The translations under genes were made by a program, and so were the position numbers. This document shows, piece by piece, positions 24,301-29,144 of a stretch of 29,144 nucleotides of DNA. The notes under the pieces are model-generated. The model searched no databases and had not been told where the DNA came from. It saw only the letters and a list, made by a program, of their open reading frames with translations. The stretch comes from Lentisphaeria bacterium UBA1791 (lineage in GTDB: Bacteria > Verrucomicrobiota > Lentisphaeria > Victivallales > Victivallaceae), in NCBI GenBank assembly GCA_002314455.1, contig DCFZ01000028.1, positions 14,456 through 43,599 of the forward strand. Reading direction: 5' to 3'. Numbering within the stretch: position 1 is the first letter of the stretch; the number at the start of each line of letters is the position of its first letter.

Positions 24301-26031
24301 ATGAACCAGAAATTCTTTTTTCCGCTTTTCGCCGCCCTCTGCGCCGCCGGATGCACTTATTACCAAAAGCCGCAGAGCTATCTGATCGAGGCCGAACACA
24401 TGGATGACGTCGGCAATTTCGAGATCACCTGGGGCGATTGCTCCGGCAACGCGCTGCTCCACGCCGCCGATGCGGGAACTTTCGCCAGAGGCACTTATCT
24501 GATCCCGGAAGAAGGGGATTACCTCGTGTTTCTGCGCGACGAAAGTTTCGGCGACAAAACGCGCACGCTCGACGTCTACGTCGACGGCAAAAAGATCGGT
24601 TCGGGCGGCGACACGCCGGGCACTGTCCGTCCGGCTTTGGAGTGGTGCAAGATCGGCAAAGTTTACCTCTCCAAGGGCGAGCACGTGCTCGGCTTGCACG
24701 CCACGGGCGCCCATGCCCGCCCCGACGCGCTCTTGCTCGTCAAAGGCAAAGCGCCCGCGCCAGCCGACAATGCGATGCCGGAAAAATTCCAGCGGCTCGC
24801 TACAACCAACAGCAAGCACTGTTACGGCAACGTCGAACTCCATTGTGTAAGTGAAAAAGCCCCCTTCGGCGCTTATCACTGCGGCGAAGCGATTGTTTTT
24901 ACCATCGCCCCGACACGCGACGGCAAACCGATCGACCAAGGAAAAATCATCTACACCTTAACGGGCGACGACGGCAAAAAATCCTCCGGCACGCTCGATT
25001 TATCGGGGAAGCCTGTCAACATCACGACGACGCTCGACAAGCCCGGTTTCGCCCGGCTGCAACTCACCGTGCACGACACCGATGGCAAACTGCTTTTCGG
25101 CTCGGAAAAATTCGACAGTTGCGTCGGCGCCGATGAAAAACAGATCCCGCAGATCGCCGAACCGGCGGACTTCGACGCCTTTTGGGCGAAGCAGAAAGCG
25201 CGCCTCGCCACGGTGCCGGTCAACCCTCAAATCAAGGAAATCGAGGGGCAGAAGCCGAAAGATTTCCGCACCTTTGCAGTTACGATCCCCTGCCCCGGCA
25301 ATGCGCCGGTGACGGGATTCCTCATCATGCCGCGCAACGCCAAAGCGAAATCACTGCCCGCCCAAGTCGCCTTTCAAGGCTACGGCGTGCACATGCCCGC
25401 GCATCCATTCCCCGCCAATGGTCGCATCTACTTTGAGATTAACGCCCACGGGATGCCGCTTGATCAGACGCGCGAATCACTCAAGGAACTCGGCAAAAAG
25501 CTGGATCAATACGCACTTCTTGATACGGCGACGCCGGAAGACGCTTACTTTTGCAGTATGGCGCTGCGCGTGTTGCGCGCCTTGGAATTTGTCCGCACGC
25601 TCCCCGAATGGGATGGCGAAAATCTGATGGTTTCGGGCAGCAGCCAGGGCGGATTGCAGTCGCTTTGGGCGGCAGGACTCGACGACAGGGTGACCTATTG
25701 CAAAGTGGCCGTGCCGTGGTGCTGTAATTTAGGGAGCGAACAATTTGGACTGATGCCCAAAGACTGGGGCGTTTCCTATACGGCAGGCGCGCGTTACTTC
25801 GACGCCGCCAATCACGCGAAACGCATCAAGTGCCCGGTCGAGGTCGAGCGTGCGGGGTTGGGCGACTTCACCTGCCCGCCTTCCGGCATCGCGAGGATGT
25901 ATTACAACTTGACTTGCCCCAAAAAGATCACGTGGTTCGTTAACAACGCCCATCCGACGCCGCGGAGACCGCTCCCGACCTTTACAACGCAAAGCGACGA
26001 TTTCAAGGTGCCGGCGGCATTTGAAAAATAA
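24301..26031 (+). CDS. Lipoprotein CE7 acetyl esterase, paralogue of upstream gene
   Basis: A 576-residue protein with the same domain order as its neighbour but with a lipobox (LCAAGC, lipidated Cys18) instead of a plain signal peptide, so it should be membrane-anchored while the neighbour is released. The catalytic triad is intact: Ser448 in GSSQGG, Asp522 in RAGLGDFTCPPS, His551 in NNAHPTP. The two genes share long near-identical stretches, including a 27-base exact match around VRTLPEWDG (23857-23883 and 25591-25617), pointing to tandem duplication. The ribosome-binding site AAGGA overlaps the stop of the first gene. A strong terminator follows. Confidence 0.87.
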   Translation: MNQKFFFPLFAALCAAGCTYYQKPQSYLIEAEHMDDVGNFEITWGDCSGNALLHAADAGTFARGTYLIPEEGDYLVFLRDESFGDKTRTLDVYVDGKKIGSGGDTPGTVRPALEWCKIGKVYLSKGEHVLGLHATGAHARPDALLLVKGKAPAPADNAMPEKFQRLATTNSKHCYGNVELHCVSEKAPFGAYHCGEAIVFTIAPTRDGKPIDQGKIIYTLTGDDGKKSSGTLDLSGKPVNITTTLDKPGFARLQLTVHDTDGKLLFGSEKFDSCVGADEKQIPQIAEPADFDAFWAKQKARLATVPVNPQIKEIEGQKPKDFRTFAVTIPCPGNAPVTGFLIMPRNAKAKSLPAQVAFQGYGVHMPAHPFPANGRIYFEINAHGMPLDQTRESLKELGKKLDQYALLDTATPEDAYFCSMALRVLRALEFVRTLPEWDGENLMVSGSSQGGLQSLWAAGLDDRVTYCKVAVPWCCNLGSEQFGLMPKDWGVSYTAGARYFDAANHAKRIKCPVEVERAGLGDFTCPPSGIARMYYNLTCPKKITWFVNNAHPTPRRPLPTFTTQSDDFKVPAAFEK

Positions 26032-26052
26032 CGCTTGCCGACGATCGGCTTT

Positions 26053-26089
26053 GGCGCACCGCGAAAAATTTTCCGGCGCGCCTTTTTTT
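26053..26089 (+). terminator. Intrinsic terminator after CE7 genes
   Basis: Nine-base arms GGCGCACCG (26053-26061) and CGGCGCGCC (26074-26082), with a single mismatch and an A/T-rich loop, are followed by seven T (26083-26089). It lies 21 bases after the stop at 26031. Its T-run overlaps the stop codon of the convergent SGNH hydrolase gene. No T-run follows on the minus strand. Confidence 0.85.
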
Positions 26090-26783
26090 ACTTCAACTTA
26101 CCGGAAGGCCCCGTCGCGGTGCCATGCTGTTCGACATCCGCTTGGACGGCAGGGAGTTCCGCGGCGATCAACGGCGAGAGAAACGCCGCCTGCTTTTTCT
26201 TGCCCTTGGCATTGACGTGATAGGCGTCGCTCCAAAGTTCGCGGTCGAACTTGTCGGTAAACGCGTAAAGATCAATGACGGGCAAATTCAATTCTTTTGC
26301 CGCCTGAAGCGTCATTTCGTTGATGCGCGCGACCTTGCCTTCGGGATCGCTCTTGAGCGGCGTGCTCGTAACGATAAAAAGTTTGGCTTCGGGCAACTTG
26401 GCGCGGATGAACTTCAGCGCCTGCATATAGGCGTTGAGCCACTCGTCGCCGTCGCTCGTAAAACTGTGCAACCCGTTGTTGAAAAGGATCACCTGCGGCT
26501 TGGGGCCGTCGAGCACGATGTCGAGATAGCGGAAATAGAGGGGGTCGGTGACGCAGAAACTGCTCGCCCAAAAGGTGAGCGAACCGCGCTTGGCAAGTTT
26601 CTCGCGCAAATCTTGATGATAGCCGTTGCAAATGGAATCGCCGATCAGCAGGACGCGGGGACTTGCCGCATCGCGGCGGTTGTAAATGTACGAAGTGCTC
26701 CACTCGATATTTTCGCCCTGACGACTGGTTTTCTTGGGTTGGAAATCGCGGGAATCGGCGGCGGGAATCGTTTTCTTTTTCAT
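26088..26783 (-). CDS. SGNH/GDSL-type hydrolase
   Basis: A 231-residue protein with SGNH blocks: LLIGDSICNGY (nucleophile Ser50), FNNGLHSF near 101-108 (oxyanion asparagine), and DAYHVN (Asp186, His189). Such enzymes are esterases or acetyl-hydrolases, often on carbohydrates. No signal peptide is visible, so it seems cytoplasmic, although the first 40 residues are basic and poorly ordered. ATG 26783 is chosen, with AGGA nine bases upstream; an in-frame TTG two codons earlier is less likely. It follows the NUC1-type nuclease gene closely and is probably in one operon with it and the GH20 gene. Confidence 0.82.
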   Translation of the reverse strand: MKKKTIPAADSRDFQPKKTSRQGENIEWSTSYIYNRRDAASPRVLLIGDSICNGYHQDLREKLAKRGSLTFWASSFCVTDPLYFRYLDIVLDGPKPQVILFNNGLHSFTSDGDEWLNAYMQALKFIRAKLPEAKLFIVTSTPLKSDPEGKVARINEMTLQAAKELNLPVIDLYAFTDKFDRELWSDAYHVNAKGKKKQAAFLSPLIAAELPAVQADVEQHGTATGPSGKLK

Positions 26784-26804
26784 TTTCAAAAATCCTATCG
26801 GGGG

Positions 26805-27662
26805 TTATCGGTTTTTGAATTTCTGCCATTTCCAGTCGGAAACGGTGATGGTGCTTTCCAGTTTTTCCTGTTTGTCCTTGGGGAGTTCGCTGAAAAAGTC
26901 CAGTCCGGTCGCCGCCTCGACGGCATCGACGGTGACGGCGAAATCGGCAAGTTTTTGATTGGATCCTGCGTTGGGGACGATGAATCCGATCATCTTTTCC
27001 GGCGGCGTGCGGTCGTATACGACCTTGTAATAAGCATCCGGCACCGTGATGTCGCGATCGGCGCCGATGCACAGCGTGGGATTTTCCGGCAAAACGGGAC
27101 CGGTGACGACGTAAATATCCTTTTCCTCAAGGGCAAAGACGCGCACCTGACTTTCCAGATCCTTCCAGACGTCGCGATTGAATTCCGGACGCTGCGGAGA
27201 CATATTGGACATCAGGAAGCTCTCTTTCATCGTCTTTTCCGAATACGCCATATCGGCGGCGGGCGCGAGGTGACCGCGGTCGAAACCGCTTTTTTTGTAA
27301 TCTTCCGGCGTGACCGGTTTGCCGGGAACCTCGCCATCCGCAACAAAAACGTTGGTGCGCGAAACCCGTTCGCCCTTGAGGTCGTCGGCAAAGAGTTCGT
27401 AGATCACCCACGTCGGCTGACGGTGCCGCACGCTGTACCCGAGCGCATACCCGTCGCGCTTTAAAACGCGATCCGCCTTGCCGGGCGTACCGAGGGCGAG
27501 GTGGTCGCGCGCCGACGCCGGATGCGTCGTCTGATAGGTGATGCAGCCGCCGATCAAAAGCAGCGTAACCAAAAAGGAGATCGCCGTCCAGCGGCAGACG
27601 GTGCGGAAAAACACCGAGTTGCCGGAATTCTTTTGGGAAGATTTTTTCTTGCGCTTCGCCAT
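26805..27662 (-). CDS. Membrane-anchored DNA/RNA non-specific endonuclease (NUC1 type)
   Basis: A 285-residue protein with a basic N-terminus (KRKKKSSQKN), one membrane segment at about 25-40 ending LLLIGGC (a possible but poor lipobox), then a beta-beta-alpha-Me endonuclease domain: FDRGHLAPAAD with catalytic His131, and NMSPQRPEFNRDVW with metal-ligand Asn162. Family members cut single- and double-stranded DNA and RNA with Mg2+. The domain should face the periplasm or outside, where it could serve nucleic-acid scavenging. Its ATG stands two bases after the stop of the GH20 gene and lacks a clear ribosome-binding site, so translation is probably coupled. Confidence 0.87.
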   Translation of the reverse strand: MAKRKKKSSQKNSGNSVFFRTVCRWTAISFLVTLLLIGGCITYQTTHPASARDHLALGTPGKADRVLKRDGYALGYSVRHRQPTWVIYELFADDLKGERVSRTNVFVADGEVPGKPVTPEDYKKSGFDRGHLAPAADMAYSEKTMKESFLMSNMSPQRPEFNRDVWKDLESQVRVFALEEKDIYVVTGPVLPENPTLCIGADRDITVPDAYYKVVYDRTPPEKMIGFIVPNAGSNQKLADFAVTVDAVEAATGLDFFSELPKDKQEKLESTITVSDWKWQKFKNR

Positions 27663-27664
27663 CG

Positions 27665-29144
27665 TCAGAAAGAGACTTTTTTGCTTTGCTTTTCGGGGAT
27701 CATCGACAATTCGACGCTGTGCTGCACACGGGGGAGCGAGCGGTCGTGAAATCCGTCGATCGTGTGCATATGCCCAAGATAGGCAAAGTTGACGTCCGGC
27801 GTCAACATTCTTTCGGCGCCCCAGACTTCGCCCGAAACCGAGAGCACTTCATCGGGCACGAAACGCCCGGCGTCCGTCGTCACGGCGAAATAGCAGATGC
27901 CCTGCCCGCCGAAGCCGGAACAACAGATCTCGACCTTTTCGGGCACGAGGTCGCGCGCAATGAAAATATCGACGCTGTAGAGCGCGAAATTCATATACTT
28001 GTAGACGCCCGAAATCGCATCGCTCCACTTGCCGCCGGCAAAGAAACGGATCTTCGTCGTTTCGGCGGAGTACCCGTCGGGCAGACAGAGCGTCAACGTC
28101 AATCGCCCCTTTTCGCGCAGATCCCGCTCAAAGGCGGCGAGCGCTTCCAACTGCTTGTCGCGCTCGGCGGCAAGCCGCGCCGCCCCGGCTTCGCCGCGGA
28201 TATTTCCGGCGTGCGCGATCGCACTCTGCCACGCCGCCGCGTCGTCGGCGGCAAGTTGCGCCAGCGTGTCGCCTTCCTGATGATTCAGATGCTGCCATGC
28301 GGCAATCGCCGCGCGTTCGTAAACTTCGAGGATGCGCAGATTGTCGATGATGTCGGTCAAAATGCTGCCGGCAAGTTTGCCCTCGTAACGCGGCAGATAT
28401 TTTTCCAACGTCGCCGCCATCGCGGGCAAGGCGAAACGGCGCGCGTGCGCGGGACCGAAAAAGTTGTGCGTCGTCAACACGCCCAAGCGGATGCGCGCGT
28501 CGCGCTCGGGCATATCCATATATTGCTCAACGGCGTATAAAAGCCCGGGGTCGTCCGTCTCGAAGAGATCGGCCAACGCCTGACGCTTGATCTTTTCCGG
28601 CACGCCGGATTTTGTCCACAACGCCCCCGCCGCCGCGATCTCGGGGAAAAAGCGGTAAAGCAAAACGTGACGTTTTTCCCACATCGTCAGCAAGCCGCCC
28701 AAGACGTGCTTCGCGTTTTTGGGAACCGCATTGGTGAAGGTTTCGGTGTTGCTCCACATATACTCCGCAGGCGCGATAACGTAGTCGAAACCGAGTTCCT
28801 CGTAAAGCGCAAAGTGGTCGACAAAGGCGAGGTTGTCGAAGTGGCCCCACCACTTGGTGACATTTTGCGCATAGATCCAGTTGACGAGTACAATATCGCG
28901 CGGCAATGCCCGAAACGCGTCGGGATAAAGCTCAAACATATCGTCCCACATCATCATGCGCTTGCCGAGTTTTCCAACGACAAGATCGTGCAAATAGAGG
29001 AAAAAGTCGCAAACGATCCGGGTTTCGCCGGAAAAATCGCGCGCCTTTTTGGCACACAGTTCGCAGTAGCCGATGTTGAACGCCTCGTCGCCGCCGATGT
29101 GAAAGAAGCGCGACGGAAAGAGGGTTCTTCGACGGTTTATGACA
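27665..29144 (-). CDS. GH20 beta-N-acetylhexosaminidase-like, 5' end beyond window
   Basis: At least 492 residues; the N-terminus lies beyond the right edge. Just inside the window comes FPSRFFHIGGDEAF: HIGGDE with the Asp-Glu pair (codons at 29089-29084) is the catalytic signature of GH20, where Asp assists substrate-assisted catalysis and Glu is the acid/base. Next come CELCAKKA, a MMMWDDM strand and aromatic residues of the sugar pocket (VNWIYAQNVTKWWG, EYMWSN), then a helical and beta C-terminal region (about the last 250 residues) of unclear function. GH20 enzymes release terminal GlcNAc or GalNAc from glycans or chitin. Whether it is secreted cannot be seen. It is upstream of the nuclease and SGNH genes in one probable operon. 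Confidence 0.82.
   Translation of the reverse strand, partial: VINRRRTLFPSRFFHIGGDEAFNIGYCELCAKKARDFSGETRIVCDFFLYLHDLVVGKLGKRMMMWDDMFELYPDAFRALPRDIVLVNWIYAQNVTKWWGHFDNLAFVDHFALYEELGFDYVIAPAEYMWSNTETFTNAVPKNAKHVLGGLLTMWEKRHVLLYRFFPEIAAAGALWTKSGVPEKIKRQALADLFETDDPGLLYAVEQYMDMPERDARIRLGVLTTHNFFGPAHARRFALPAMAATLEKYLPRYEGKLAGSILTDIIDNLRILEVYERAAIAAWQHLNHQEGDTLAQLAADDAAAWQSAIAHAGNIRGEAGAARLAAERDKQLEALAAFERDLREKGRLTLTLCLPDGYSAETTKIRFFAGGKWSDAISGVYKYMNFALYSVDIFIARDLVPEKVEICCSGFGGQGICYFAVTTDAGRFVPDEVLSVSGEVWGAERMLTPDVNFAYLGHMHTIDGFHDRSLPRVQHSVELSMIPEKQSKKVSF

Noticed and set aside
22813..24939. Minus-strand open frame of 708 codons
   Set aside because: Antisense shadow of the two CE7 esterase genes; its length comes from the high third-position GC.
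26124..27464. Plus-strand open frame of 446 codons
   Set aside because: Antisense to the SGNH hydrolase and nuclease genes, both with catalytic motifs.
1..29144. CRISPR arrays, tRNA or rRNA genes, insertion sequences, phage genes
   Set aside because: Looked for across the window; no regularly spaced repeats, tRNA-like cloverleaf, rRNA, transposase or integrase sequence was recognised.

Overview
The window is a dense, GC-rich bacterial chromosome segment: 20 protein genes, no RNA genes, no CRISPR array and no transposase seen. The gene content indicates a Gram-negative member of the PVC group, most likely a Lentisphaerota/Victivallales-type or Kiritimatiellota-type gut or sediment bacterium. 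The reasons are a V-type ATPase operon with the DUF2764 gene (as in chlamydiae and relatives), LPS core genes (waaG-waaP), an O-antigen ligase/polymerase, and many secreted carbohydrate-active enzymes (GH20, two CE7 esterases, another esterase). The taxonomic placement is inference; no marker gene is present.

Layout, left to right. Positions 1-126: non-coding, with two short hairpins and a 4x7-bp tandem repeat. 127-5758 (minus): a two-gene unit of a GH13+GH133 debranching enzyme followed by an overlapping D-aminoacylase-type amidohydrolase. A perfect 10+4+10 palindrome sits on the -10 box and predicted start site of its promoter. 5881-6741 (plus): a divergently transcribed secreted esterase. 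6738-8641 (minus): waaG-waaP, with its own promoter. 8697-17000 (minus): a long probable operon of V-ATPase subunits E, DUF2764, A, B and D, then asnB, trxB and a YgjP-type metallohydrolase. The membrane subunits I and K, usually expected after D, are not here. 17163-21122 (plus): a cation/proton antiporter, purU and an O-antigen ligase-like gene. 21112-22314 (minus): xseA, with a leader carrying a possible 25-codon ORF. 22585-26031 (plus): tandem CE7 acetyl-esterase paralogues, one secreted and one a lipoprotein, closed by a strong terminator. 26088-29144 (minus): GH20 hexosaminidase (cut by the window edge), a membrane-anchored NUC1-type nuclease and an SGNH hydrolase.

Two themes dominate. 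One is envelope building: WaaG, WaaP, the O-antigen ligase, perhaps AsnB. The other is polysaccharide and glycan breakdown: the debranching enzyme, three esterases, SGNH hydrolase and GH20. Seven promoters with near-identical architecture (TTGxxx, 17-18 bp, TATATT-like) can be read at the divergent or isolated gene starts. I see no clear new defence or mobile system. The best leads are the palindromic operator at the debranching gene, the cysteine cluster in the D-aminoacylase-like protein, the V-ATPase operon lacking I/K, and the GH20-nuclease-SGNH operon.
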